64,000 nt of DNA from Papaver somniferum (lineage: Eukaryota; Streptophyta; Magnoliopsida; Ranunculales; Papaveraceae): NCBI RefSeq assembly GCF_003573695.1, contig NC_039363.1:158684406-158748405 (forward strand), in the 5' to 3' direction. The notes under the pieces were generated by a model. It ran no database searches. It was given only the letters and a program-made list of their open reading frames with translations, and had not been told where the DNA came from. Of this stretch, positions 45,631 through 57,360 are shown piece by piece; position 1 is the first letter of the stretch, and each line of letters starts with the position of its first letter. Position numbers and translations under genes: made by a program.

Positions 45631-46598
45631 ATGATGTATCCTCGCTCGCTAAATTCTTCAGAAGCTATGGATAATTCAAACATCATAGGAAGTGTGGTTA
45701 AGATGCTGGAGGATATCCTGGCAAATCAAGTTGGTATCGCTAGAAGACAGAGCGAGACGTTACGCCTTTTGAACGATATAGCAGTTCATTTACAAGAAGT
45801 CTCAGCAAGCATTTACCCAAGGAGTATTGCAAACATCGATGTAAGAAACGTTGTATCCTTACCTGGAGGCCATGTCTTCACCAGCGGAGATGCAGAAAGA
45901 AAGCTTATCCACAGGGGGGGAGACGAACAACGTAGACCAGCTGGCAACGAAGACTCAAGAAAATTCCACAAAGGAAAAAACTTATCAGGGATGCCACAAC
46001 ATTTTCCAGATAAAGAAAAGGAGCCTGCGTCTTACGAAGCCTTACTGGAAGATTTATATCTCAAAACCCTTGCCGAAGTTCAGAAGTCTGCTCAATCCGC
46101 AGCGACTTTTCACCCAAGTAAAAAAAATGCTTGAGGAAGGAGAAATCAATCAAGGAGCACGTGAATACCGAGGCTGGGACAACCCATTCACCCAGCAGTG
46201 ATGTTACAATTCCTTCTACGTTTCGTCGAAGTCGACCAGCTACGCAGGCCTTGGGTATGCTAACACACGCAGGTTTTCCCTCCCCGAAGCTTTCTTCACA
46301 TCAAAGCCAACGGGAGACGTCACGACATCCGTTAGCACAAGAAAAACCAGACTCGGGATACCCACACTTCCCATTCTCGATAAAGAAAGTCTTGGAATTA
46401 TTGGAAGTATGGGTGCGAGATGGAGAAGTTCAACTGCCTCCTATGTGGCGACAACCAACTGATCAAGAGATGCTAGATCCAAGGTTTTGTCATTATCATC
46501 GTTTTCTTCACCATCCTACCAGTGAATGCAACACCCTGAAGCGCATCGTCCAGAAGAAGCTTAATTCAGAAGATTTGCCTCCTCTCTCTGAAAATTAG
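45631..46598 (+). pseudogene. Tat-like gag of family D, frameshifted
   Basis: Frame 45631-46134 begins MMYPRSLNSSEAMDNSN and contains ILANQVGIARRQSETLRLL and SYEALLEDLYLKTLAEV. A frame change near 46130 leads to 46131-46598 with FPFSIKKVLELLEVWVRDG, QLPPMWRQPTDQEMLDPRF and the zinc-binding-like CHYHRFLHHPTSECNTLKR. This last pattern (C-x2-H...H-x4-C after DPRF) marks gag of Tat/Retand-type Ty3/gypsy elements. No protease, RT, RNase H or integrase follows, so the element is non-autonomous. Confidence 0.65.
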
Positions 46599-46903
46599 TG
46601 CACAATTAATTTCTCGAAGTAAGTGCTAGAGAAGACCCATTTCATGCAGATGGAATTTCGAAGAACAAAAAAATCATTCACAAAACTATCTCAAAATGAG
46701 CCAATACAAAATTGAACCACCTATTATCTTAAGACCTAAAATCAAGTTGTGAAAGGAAATCCTCACATCACTCAAAAACACCTAAAAGAAGAGAAGCTTA
46801 AATAAGCAACCTAAAGCATTCAAGGGAAGTCTTTCAACAACAACTCTTTCTTCTGGGAAAGAGCATCTTTCATGTTATGGAGGGCGGCATGCTTCAGCTT
46901 CAA
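46599..46903. other. Spacer between gag and the antisense PMD gene
   Basis: No coding signal. On the minus strand this would be the 3' untranslated part of the PMD gene. Contains a purine-rich minus-strand tract near 46780. Confidence 0.4.
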
Positions 46904-48759
46904 CTACTTAGACAACCTCTCGATCTCTTCCTCCTGTCGAGCAATGCATTCCGTGGAAGGAATTTTGTCCATTGCACTGTGAAGCTTCTGGATTTCAGAA
47001 AATACTTTGTAGAACCAAGAGGCGTTGAACTCGTACTGCATAAACACGTCTCGGTGGAACTCCCAGTTTGAAATTATCTCTTCAGAAACCGCGCGCCCAG
47101 TCACGACACTCATGTCGTAGATAGTGGACAAAGCTTCTTCAACACGTTTAGCTAATGCGAAGCGATTCTTAAGTTTTCTGGAAGTGGCAATATGACCATG
47201 TTTTCTCCATATTTTGGTGTATAACTCCTCATACTTAGCCGGCACGCTGAATCCTCCGACCAGCACATGATTTGTGTAAGGAGTATCGAAAGGAGGATCG
47301 AAGACATCTCCAGGGACAGGATGCATCACCAACGCTTTGTCATATGCAGAAGATTCTTTAGAGGGAAGCACCTCTGCAATCAAGGATGTATCCTCTCCGG
47401 AATTCCCCACGTCGTTCGCTTCAACCTAAAGGTTTATTTCTGCCCTTTCAATTATAAGGAACCACAGTAAGGAATTCATCAAAGAAAGATGGAATTTATC
47501 CTGGCGTACAACATCTCAGGAAAATGATTTCTCCAGGGTTCATGGTTTTTCCCTCAGTGTGCAACACAATTTCAGAGGAGGTAGTGAAGTTTTCCGGTTG
47601 AACCACAGAAGAATGGATCGTTCCCCATGGACGGAAATCTATGGCGTACACGTTATCGATAAAATCCACAAGTCTCAACCCGGGCTTTGGACGTCTGTTT
47701 TGCCAACGGAGTATCCTTGAACCGACATACAAACCAGAAAGCGAAGTTGCAGGAACAGGGGCGTAACCTTTGAAATGCTCCCACAGGCACTCTTGAAGAA
47801 AAGCAACATGGATATGCGATTCCACTTTCTTATACCCGTTGGAAGCATGCATATCTACCGCCAAAGCATCCAAATGAGAATACATTGATCCAAGGAATAA
47901 GGCACCCAAAGGGAGGACCACACCTTTCGCCAACTTTATAGGAAACATGACGAGATCGTATCTTATAGTCTTCTTCCCCGAACCGTCATCAAGGATGTCC
48001 TAGACAGCCACAAAGACAAAAACGCAACTACGCTGAGTTCATCGTCTAGTACCTGACCCGACTTTGGTTTTGCGAGAGACCACTCAGACACCCACCAAGT
48101 GTAAAAGCATTTCGCATCCTTTTTCTGTTGTTCATACTCCCCTGCCTTCTGAAGTATAGCATCGAATATGACGCCTTCCTCGGTGGACAACTTATAACGA
48201 AAATTTCCAGCAATAAGAAGATTCATCAACACGGACACACTTTCCAAGGTAATGGTCATTTCTCCCCATCTACATATTTCCGTGTGCGTGGAAGGGCGCC
48301 ATCGAGAAATGAAAGTAATCAAACCAGCAGCGTCTTTCTTAATATGAAGAGTTGTAGACGCCATAACATCCTCGATAGTTCGTGTTTTGGTCAAGTTGTC
48401 TTTGATACGCTCTTTGCCCAACATACGCCTCATCCATCCTTCATACTATCTCAGTGGAGTGTGACAAACCTTGAAGTGAATAGGAGAAGGTGGATATTCA
48501 TTTTTCCGAAGACAAAATCTCATCACGTATGTTGGAGAAGCGGATGGAGTAGCCTCTTCATTATCCGAGCAGGTGAGTAGGGTCCACTTACGCCCTGGAT
48601 GAGTTCTAACGTTTGGAAAAGGCGCAGTAAAAAACTCGTCATTTATATTCGCATGTATTTGGAGTTGTTAAAACCTCCCGATCTGGCAGCAGCATTATCC
48701 TTAGGTGACATCTTAACGATAGTCTCTTTGTTCATTTTCAAACAACTACAATGAAGCAT
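46904..48759 (-). pseudogene. Antisense plant-mobile-domain (PMD) gene carried by family D
   Basis: Start codon at 48759. The N-terminal 150 residues match copy 1, with a frameshift near 48655. Then 48433-47963 carries RWRPSTHTEICRWGEMTITL, ESVSVLMNLLIAGNF and CFYTWWVSEWSL. After a frameshift near 48000, 47948-47496 carries PIKLAKGVVLPLGALFLGS, FLQECLWEHFKGYAPVP and RWQNRRPKPG. Then 47410-46904 carries YEELYTKIWRKHGHIATSRK and a coiled-coil tail (EELIIS-type helices, ending ARQEEEIERLSK). This is the aminotransferase-like PMD fold known from MAIN/MAIL1 proteins and from transposon-encoded relatives. Orientation is opposite to gag. Two or three lesions make this copy non-functional. Confidence 0.7.
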
Positions 48760-48912
48760 AATGGAAAAAGAGTCACTACTTCGTAGGGAGAAATCATACA
48801 ATATGGATGTTGATAGTTAGAGCCAATAAAAAAAAGATTCATGAAGTATATGTCACCATCTAATGCCTACCCCGCAATAGTGCAACTATTACGTGCTACG
48901 CAGGGGACTTAA

Positions 48913-51487
48913 TGTTGATGGCGGATTTTAGTTCATGGCTAAAATTGTAAAACCTAAAATAATATGCTGACATCCTGCAAAGGATAAAGACATTTGATAA
49001 GCGATGAGCGCAGAAAACCTCTCGCTTTATTTATTTGAAGCAATTCGATAAATATACAAAATTCACCTAAAATTGTGCATGTAGCAACAATCTCAAATAT
49101 TCTGTGAATTTATAGCATTATCAATTAATGCATGATTTGCCTAGTATTTCCTATGTTGTTCCTCGCTGAACTCTCATTAGCATGACATGACGACTGAGTG
49201 TTTACTCTCAGCAGAGTAGCATGAATATCCAAGTACCAATTTCGAGACATGCATAAAATACCCGTACATGCTATACCATTCTATAACAAAGAGAATCTCG
49301 TATCGGCGTTCTTATATTATCCCGGTCGAGCATGTTTAATTTCCTAAGGGAAATCCGGACTGTCTGTATCAGTCTCAGAAATGATCACGGCCACGCAAGT
49401 TGACCGCGTGATTTAACTAGCTTAGAAGAACCCTAACATGAGAAGGCAATCACCGTGATGTTCACCGGCGGGGATGCCTATGCCCTAGCCGGTCGAACAA
49501 CACGTTATACCCCTAAATCCTGTCAAACGTCGTCCCCAAAGAGGGATGGTTGCGTTGCTTTGGGGGAGGCTCAAACGAGCAATACCGCTCAAAGCAGTCT
49601 TAAAATCATCATGATTTTCCGACTTCACTAGCCTGGTCGGACGGATTAGATCTTCCCACGATTGATCAGTGAAGCGCAAGTGCACACATTAGCGGGCCCA
49701 CTCATCACCCACCTGATCGGTTTTCTCACGACCTAGCCCTAGAGAAATGAACGCTTGCTCGAAGTATGGCTGAAGTGATGTTTAAAGGGTCGCGGAAATC
49801 CCACTAGCGTCTTAAATTGATCACGACCATCCAACTTCGCCAGCATGTTTGGATGGCTTAGATCACGCCTAGGACCATCGGGTAGGAACACATAAGTTCA
49901 CCATCGGCCCAACATGGGCCCAGCATGGTCGGTCTCCCCAAAGGAGGAACATAGCATGCCAAACTGTTTGGCCAAATTTGCCCACGCGTGACTGATCCAA
50001 AACCCTAATTATGGTTTGTGGCATTACATGTATGTCGCAGTTTGATCATGACCATCCATATTCGCCAGCTCGGATGGAGGGTATAAATATAGACTAAGGA
50101 GGTCCGGAGAGCAACGACATGATCGCCATGGGCCTACCTGCGCATGTAACCGGTCGGCCAAGGTGGAGCACGACCAGGCGCCTCGAAACACGTGCCCAAA
50201 GATGGCATGCAGTAGCCCCTTAAAATCCTTTGCGGCAAAGGATTTCTGTCGCAAATCGATCACAAACACTCACCTTTGCCAGAAAAGTTGAGCAGCCTAG
50301 ATCGCCCCTCCGCGATACAGAGTGGCATGGACTTGTACACCGGTAAGCCGTCCATACGCATGCCCGGTCAGTCCCACCAAAACCTTTGTCCATGCTTGAT
50401 TTCGGTCAAGCTAAAGAGTGATGCTTAATCACCTCTTTAAAACCATAAAATCCATCAACGGTCGCAAACATCTGCCGCAGATCTCATCCGTCTAACTTTT
50501 CTAGCTTGGTCGGACAACTTAGGCTAAGAGTTAAACAACCAATGAGGCACCTGGATGATCACCGTCTGCCACTCTTCCACAGGGTGTGATCGACCAGGAG
50601 ATAGCTCGCTCATGCGGTCTCCAAACGATCACTCGAAGATGGTTGGCTGTGATGCTATTTTAAGACGCTTAATCCGCGACTTTTTCGGTTAAGCTTTAAA
50701 ACAGCGATGCTTGATTGATATTGATTGTTTTCAATGAATTACATGCATCAAGCATACACGATATTTCATGAATATCAATTTATTAAAATAACTTAGTTAT
50801 TTAACCTAATAGCATCACATGTTATTTCTTGCGGCGGGTCCCACGGATCGACCCACTCATTCGAGACATCAAAACTGTCACAAACTGGGGGATACTTATT
50901 GGGTATTGGTATGGCGGTTTACAGCTTGAGGCGTGCAACGCGCCAATTTACAAGAACGTGTCAGGAGGCATGGACGGTTAAGATGATGAGAGAAGTGGGC
51001 TAAGACGTGATCGTGCAATCACCTACACGACCCTGCTACTCCATCAATCAACTTCCTCCACTTCCTACGAGATGAGGGTTTGCGCTCAATGACTTGTATA
51101 AATAGGTCCTTCGCCTAGTTCCAAACAACAGGAACAAACACAGAAAAACCAAGTGTTATCATCCGTATCCAGAAAACATCCAGAGATGATTGCTTACATT
51201 ATTGTAATCCAGTTCATCATTCTGATACAAATCATAATCATCCAACACCTTCACAATCTCAACACCTTCTTCGTTTCCCTCCCTAAGATCAACCCCATCT
51301 CCTTCACTTTGTGACCGAAGCAAGTCTGGAACGACCATTTCTTGGTTTAGGCCAGAATTGTATAGATTGATCTCTCGAATCAGATAGCACTCCTGTGCAG
51401 TACATTTGTTTAGGGTTTAGATTCATTTCTCATTCACACACACCTAAAATTACCAAAACCAGCAGAAATAGTTTTCACCCATAAACA
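48913..51487 (+). mobile_element. LTR D-II, 3' LTR of the second family D element
   Basis: Starts TGTTGATGGCGG after CAGGGGACTTAA, and ends CCCATAAACA at 51487. It runs parallel to D-I over its full length with scattered substitutions. Together with D-I it brackets a 3.4 kb internal region without pol. The 48851-48912 stretch before it is shared with D-I's upstream flank, so it is internal, not LTR. The frame at 50024-50269 belongs to the repeat array. Confidence 0.8.
51097..51104 (+). promoter_or_regulatory. TATA box of LTR D-II
   Basis: TATAAATA in the same context as in D-I (GACTTGTATAAATAGGTCC). Confidence 0.75.
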
Positions 51488-52061
51488 ATTCTAATTGATT
51501 TTTGTTACAATATTGTTTTTTACTATAGCAAGAGTTCTTGCTTTAATAATAAACTTTCGAGTTATTTGTTTCTCTTTTTGAAAATACCTTTCCATAAGGT
51601 TGCTTCGAAAATATAATCCAACAGGATTGTTTAGGAATATTGTTGATAAAGGACCAATGACATGATTCACAAACCTTAAGATTTTGATATGGCAATTTCT
51701 CTTAGTGGGATGATCACGATGAGAAACAGAAGCAACAGAGGAGATATTCAGTAACCCATTCAGATTACCATTGAGAAACCTTGTTGAAAATTATTGATTT
51801 CCTTGAATGAGAGTCCTAAATAAGGGGAAATCAGTGAGTTATCTCTTAGATCTAAGAGAGAGTTTTTCGATAAATCATAAGTTCTTAACAAACTTATAGA
51901 TGACTCCTTTAATGAGAGTATTGCACTCTTCATTCGTGTCCTCCACTATGGGACCTTGAGGATGTCAAATCCTGCTACAATATTAACTGAATGATACATA
52001 GATTCAATTTATTATAGGTTGGATCGCACCAAACACAGATTGTTATATCTTTTCGTATTTT
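51488..52061 (-). mobile_element. 5' internal leader of a minus-strand copia element
   Basis: Lies downstream of the PBS at 52062-52076 on the minus strand. AT-rich with many stops and no clear gag start. It is broken on the left where LTR D-II ends. Confidence 0.45.
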
Positions 52062-52076
52062 CCTGCTATGATACCA
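52062..52076 (-). other. Primer binding site, copia (initiator tRNA-Met type)
   Basis: The minus strand reads TGGTATCATAGCAGG two bases after the LTR end TTTTCA. Copia elements typically have TGGTATCAGAGC complementary to initiator tRNA-Met; one substitution is seen. Confidence 0.85.
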
Positions 52077-53385
52077 ATTGAAAAGATGAGGGTACCCAAA
52101 TATACCTCAATCTAAAACTTTTCCACCTATAAGTCCTTTCTCCGAAAGTGATTGTCTATGGACTAAGTCGAGACATTACAACTAATCGGTTATGCACACT
52201 TTGTGTGATCGTCTATGGATACGAGATCGATACAATACAACCAACAAAGTGTGATTACTAGATACTAGGTTCGGACTTAACCAAACTCTATTGGATTGAT
52301 TATCAAGTAATAAGGAATTAACTTTTGTGTAATTACATTAAATTATAATAAATAAATTATAATTGCGGAAAACAAAAGTAAATGACATAACAAGATTTTG
52401 TTAATGAGGAAACCGCAAATGCAGAAAAATCCCAGGACTTAGTCCAGAATTGAATACTCTCAGAATTAAGCCGCTATAAAAAATTAGACCAACTTCATAT
52501 AGTTCAGACCAAACAACTAAACCTATAGTTCACCTAGTTTCCTCAGTATCCCTTCACCTCCAACTTGCAATAAGTCACGCACTTGGAACAATTCCTTCGG
52601 TTCGTATTCCAAACAGTAAAGGAACAAGAAATATGTTCGGTAGCAACTCTTTTCAAACAAAGTGATACGAGTCTCACAAAGGCTCTTCCGTTTAACCAAT
52701 AAACTCCTTTGTCGGGTCCTTAGATCAATCTCTTAAATACTACCAAAGTAATTGTTTAGACTTATGCAATCAATATTGTTTGATCACAAAGAAGTGTATC
52801 GATGCCGATCTACTCAACTAATCAATTTAATTTATCACAAGGATAAACCGATTATAGTTGGATCCCTTTTTAGCCGAATCAAGTATTGTGCACACCAAAG
52901 ATTATGAATCCAAAAAGTCTTCTTGTTTTCAAATCTTCTTTAATTTTCAATCAGCACCTGCACACAATCAACTTGAATCTCTTGTGATCAATCACACACA
53001 GAACGGAGTCTGTTAACGTTGGATTATCACAAGACGTCTTTAGATCTACAAACAGTGTAAAGATCCCCGTCGAAACTTCGATCTAGTTTGAGTGAATCTT
53101 ATATCATAAGAGAATATTCTCAAGCATAAAAACAAACTAGGTGCAATCAAAGTTCACCCACCATTAAATCAATTGAAAACTAATAATAAACTGTAATTAT
53201 ATAGTTTCCCACCAATGGTACTAATAGAGCTTCTCAATCCCAAAGAAATCTTTAAACCGAGCATCCGTAAGAGATTTCGCCTAATTAGGTTAGTTTCCTC
53301 TCTGAATAGGCGGCTCCACCAGTAACATCACAACTAGGTAATTTTGCTGGCTCTGAGGATTAGTTTGCTAGAATGCAAACTTCAA

Positions 53386-53393
53386 TATTTATA
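53386..53393 (-). promoter_or_regulatory. TATA box of LTR copia-1
   Basis: The minus strand reads CTATAAATATTG about 1.5 kb from the LTR start, downstream (in LTR orientation) of the tandem array. Confidence 0.6.
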
Positions 53394-53960
53394 GACAAGG
53401 AAGTTTGGACACCAAGGAATTTCGAAAACAAAATATTCCCAAAGATATGCAATAAACACAAAATCGGTTTTCATAATTCCTGGAAATGCACTGTCCAAAT
53501 ATTGACCGAAATCTCAGTTGAAAATCTACAATTAGTAAATGCACATTGCTAATTATTATTTTCTAAAGATATGCATTTAATTGCTGGAAATTAAATAGCA
53601 TATAAAAACTAAGCAACCTTAATTAAAAGATTCTCAATTTATTTCGATCCGGGATTCTCCTTTAGCTATTAAGGAATATCTTTGAACAATTAAAGATAAG
53701 AGTTACTCCACATGTTAAAAGTATGTCGACATCCTTACTTTGGAAGTCCTTTTTCATACTTACAATCTTGGAACCGATTTTCCACACTTCCAAACAAGTT
53801 TAGAATCGTTTCATCTGACTTCCAAGAACTATGTGATTGATTATCCTATCAAATCACCAATCATGGCTTTAACGGTTCTACCAAAACAAGTTTCGTTTCT
53901 ACCTCCATGTGAGTACTATGCATAGTCACGCTAGTTACCAAAATTCGGTTGACTAGGTAC

Positions 53961-54165
53961 TAGGATCGGTTCCCCACATACTTATGGTAACTACCTGTAT
54001 TTGGTGCACATGTCCATAGGATCGGTTCCCCCATCACTAAAAACTTGTTGCACATGTTCATAGGATCGGTTCCCCCATCAACTAAAAACGTGTTGCACCT
54101 ATTACAAGGATCGATTCCCCTATTGTAAATCTGTTGCACCTCTTACTAGGATCGGTTCCCCAATT
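53961..54165 (-). repeat. Tandem array in LTR copia-1 (AGGATCGGTTCCCC units)
   Basis: Five plus-strand units begin AGGATCGGTTCCCC or a close variant at 53962, 54018, 54062, 54107 and 54148, spacing 41-56, alternating with GTTGCACATGTT-type sequence. They lie about 740-950 bases from the LTR start and have no counterpart in the other copia LTRs. Confidence 0.85.
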
Positions 54166-54908
54166 GCTAGATAAAAGTTGAGCCATTTTCAAGGTATCGA
54201 TCGTACCATCTTGAGTGATTACTTAAGATCGGTTTCACTAATAAAAGTCATACCAATACATAAGTCAGGCATTGTGAGTAGTTTTACCAAGAACATAAAT
54301 AAGTTTATGAGCGGTTATACTAATCACACACATTGGTAATCCAAAATAGATTTGCAATGAATAACAATACCAATAATCCTAGCGATTTCTCTTTCGATTC
54401 ACAAAACGAGTTTATGAATTTACTTCCTTTAAACAAATGTAAAAACATTGTTTCCTGGGATGAAATCTTCACTCATAACCATACATAATCACAATAGCAT
54501 TCATACGATAATGTCGATGTCTTATATACAAAGTTTAATGGTTAAGCAATAAACATCTTATTGTATTCCTATTATGTCTAACTAGAGTATCATACACAGC
54601 TTCGCAGTTATGTTTTCAATATGCACAACTTGAAATATACGTTAGGGAATGAAACAGTTCAAGTCAAATATTACTAACCTCAAGAGGATGGATAATGTCA
54701 TCGTTGTAGCTCCTTACTTCTTCACATTCTTCAAGTCTTCACGTAATACTTGTAAGTCTCATATACTAACACTTTCAAGCTAACCTATACGAAGTTGAAT
54801 CTAACATATAATCAAGCGAATCTTTAAATGAGTTTTGGTTCACTAAAATATGACAACCAAACTTGACATACCAACGCTTGGTGGGTTCAACCGAGCTATG
54901 CTCTAACA

Positions 54909-54921
54909 ATCTCCCCTTTGT
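54909..54921 (-). other. Polypurine tract, copia-1
   Basis: The minus strand reads CAAAGGGGAGATT just before the LTR start TGTTAGAGC, the standard SIRE/Maximus arrangement. Confidence 0.85.
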
Positions 54922-55313
54922 CAATTTTAGTGACAAAAGTCTTATATCATATGGATAAACAAATTACAAGAACTCATTACACACATACGCTTGATTCCAA
55001 GTTTAACAACACAAAACCTGCACTAAATTCAATCCTTAAATGTCGCTACTGACATTATAATAACAAGATAATACTCCCCCTAAAGTTAAAATGGGTATAT
55101 ATTCAATCCGCACGTCTTTGTTATTTTCATGTAGTTCCTCATAACTACATATCATACCTTAGTCTGTGTTGTCACTCTTTTCATTAGATAAAAACCTTTT
55201 AGCACAAATGTCTTTCCCTTAGTGATACCAACACAATATCAATATCACTTGTTTACTCCATATATTTCTCCCTCTTTTTGTCATAAAATGACAAAGAAAC
55301 GAAAAAATAAAGG
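54922..55313 (-). mobile_element. 3' internal end of a copia element
   Basis: Noncoding AT-rich sequence with further purine runs on the minus strand (AGGGGGAGTATT near 55080, AAAAAGAGGGAG near 55275), typical of the region between integrase/RNase H ORF and PPT. It is interrupted at 55313 by solo LTR D-III. Confidence 0.5.
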
Positions 55314-55696
55314 TGTTTATGGGTAAAAATTGTTTCTGCTGGTTTTGGTAAATTTGGGTGTGTGGATGAGAAACGAATCTAAACCTTAAACAAATGCACT
55401 GCATGGGAGTACTTTAGATTCGAGAGATCAATCTGTACAATCCTGGCCTAAACCAAGAAATGGTCGTTCCAGTCTTACTTTGGTCACAAAGTGAAGGAGA
55501 AGGGTTGGTCTTAGGGAGGGAAGCGAAGAAGGTGTTGAGACCAGAATGGTTAATTCTAAAGGTGTGGTTATTTTATGACTTGTATCGGAATGTGGAACTG
55601 GCTTACGAAATGTAATTATCAGTTCTTTGGTGTGTTTTTTGGATACTGTGTTGTTGTTAACCAAACTGTTGTCGTTTGGTTGAAATAGGTAGAGCC

Positions 55697-55704
55697 TATT
55701 TATA
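55697..55704 (-). promoter_or_regulatory. TATA box of solo LTR D-III
   Basis: The minus strand reads TATAAATAGGCTC, matching the D-I and D-II context. Confidence 0.7.
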
Positions 55705-57143
55705 CAAGTCATATTGAACGCACCCTGATCTCGTAGAAAGTGGGAATGATTGAGTGATGGAGAAGTGGGGTCGTGTGTAAATGCCAAAAACCATGTTCCT
55801 ACCATGAAGGAGACGGGTCAGTTTACACCCTCTACTTCTTGCCGCCACTAACTACTTTTCTTTCTGACACTTTCTTATAATGGGCGTGTTGCACGCTGCA
55901 CGCTGTAAACCGCCATACCAATACCCTGATGAGTATCCCCCAGTTTGTGACATGTTTGATGTCTCGAGTGTTTTCGTGGAAAACGTGTAGCAGATTTCTA
56001 TGTGTGGCAAGTCAAAGTCAAGAGACTTGTCGCAGGAGAATAGCATGTGATTTTATTAGGTTTGTCTTGGCTTGGTCGCCTAATACCTTCCACAGTCCTG
56101 TCAATTCTGTGGCGAATTTGGACGGCCGAAATTGTAACTCATGAGAAAGGGTGGCCATTGATTATGGCCATATTTTGTTAGCGCCTGATAATAGCACACT
56201 GGCGTCATTGGGACATGCCAATGGTGTAGTGGCATATTTAGCGCACGCCGGCGGCACAATGACATGGTTGGCATAGTTAGCGCATGCCAGTGGCTCGGTG
56301 GTACAAGTAGCGCCTGGCGTAGCCATGGACGCTAGACTTTGGCACATTGGTGTTAGACCCAAATATGGCTTGGAAACATTATTTCTAGTTGCCACATCAA
56401 TCCCAATGCTCTGGGTAGCATGACTTGGCTTGGTTGGCGTAGCAACTTCGCCTAAATTAGGGTTTGGCATGCTGAAACCCTAATTAGTGCATGTGGCATG
56501 TGGCCGCGGCATAGTGGCGTTTTTTGTGCAAACGGTGCCATAGTCACGCCAAAGAAACCATAGCAAAGCCATAATGTGGAAATGGTCACAGAAGCAAGGG
56601 TTGTTATGAGTAGATATGGTATGGCGCCATTCTTAGGGTTTTCTGGGCCCCGCATGACTGGTGGTATGTTGTGGGGCCCAAAGTGGCGTAATTTGAGCCA
56701 CAACTAGAAATTAGGATTTTGGTTAATGCGCCTAAAGCAGAGTCGTGCTTCTGACTAGAAAACCCTAATTTAAGCACATCATGGCATTGGCCACGAACAT
56801 GAGGTAGATTAGCGCGTACGCGCGATATTTACGGCACGTTGGCATGTTTTGGCATGCTGCCACAAAGTGGCACGTTTGGCGTCACGGAGTGGCATGTTGG
56901 CGTGCCGTTCAGTTCACTGGCGCAACATGGCACGTTGGGCATGTTTGGCATGCACGTTTAGTGCATTTACGTGGCATGGAAGTTTTGGCACGCTATTTAG
57001 CATGTGGAGCAGGATGGCTCGCTTGGGAATGCACGTTTAGCATGCCATTGGCATGTTGGCGCGGTTTTGAAAAGCCAATTTGGCATTGTGACCATTTGGC
57101 ACAATTTTTCCTCTTTCAATACTGTGGCAAGTTTCGAGCAATC

Positions 57144-57360
57144 TGATTGGTCAAATAAAAATAGGGGTCGGACAAGCATGGGCGTGGCCACACCTCCATT
57201 GCGAGTAGGGGATTTAAAGCGACATGATTGGTCGACGGGAAACAGGGCCGGCAAGTATGGGACCAGCCACAACTCGTGTGCGTATGGCGGGTTTAAGGCG
57301 ACCTGATTGGTCGACGGTCGGGCAACATGGGATGCGGCCACTTTCAAGTGGCGCTGGATG
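57144..57360 (-). repeat. ~80-bp tandem units in solo LTR D-III
   Basis: GATTGGTC, followed in two of three cases by GACGG, recurs at 57144, 57225 and 57305, with related GGGCCGGCAAG/GTCGGACAAGC and GGCCAC blocks between. The minus strand has GACCAATC, which contains a CCAAT motif. Confidence 0.6.

Larger units (their letters stand above)
52079..54908 (-). mobile_element. LTR of a SIRE/Maximus-type Ty1/copia element (copia-1)
   Basis: On the minus strand it starts TGTTAGAGCATAGCTCGG at 54908, immediately after the PPT, and ends TTTTCA at 52079, immediately before the PBS. Length 2830. It therefore joins the 3' internal end of one element copy to the 5' internal end of another (internal-LTR-internal). 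It contains a tandem array (53961-54165) and a TATA box (53386-53393). Long LTRs starting TGTTAGAGC after AAAGGGGGAGATT are typical of the SIRE/Maximus lineage. Confidence 0.85.

Noticed and set aside
56162..57347. Several 80-116 codon frames on both strands
   Set aside because: Products of GGCATG/TTGGCA repeats in the solo LTR; overlapping frames on both strands and no domain.
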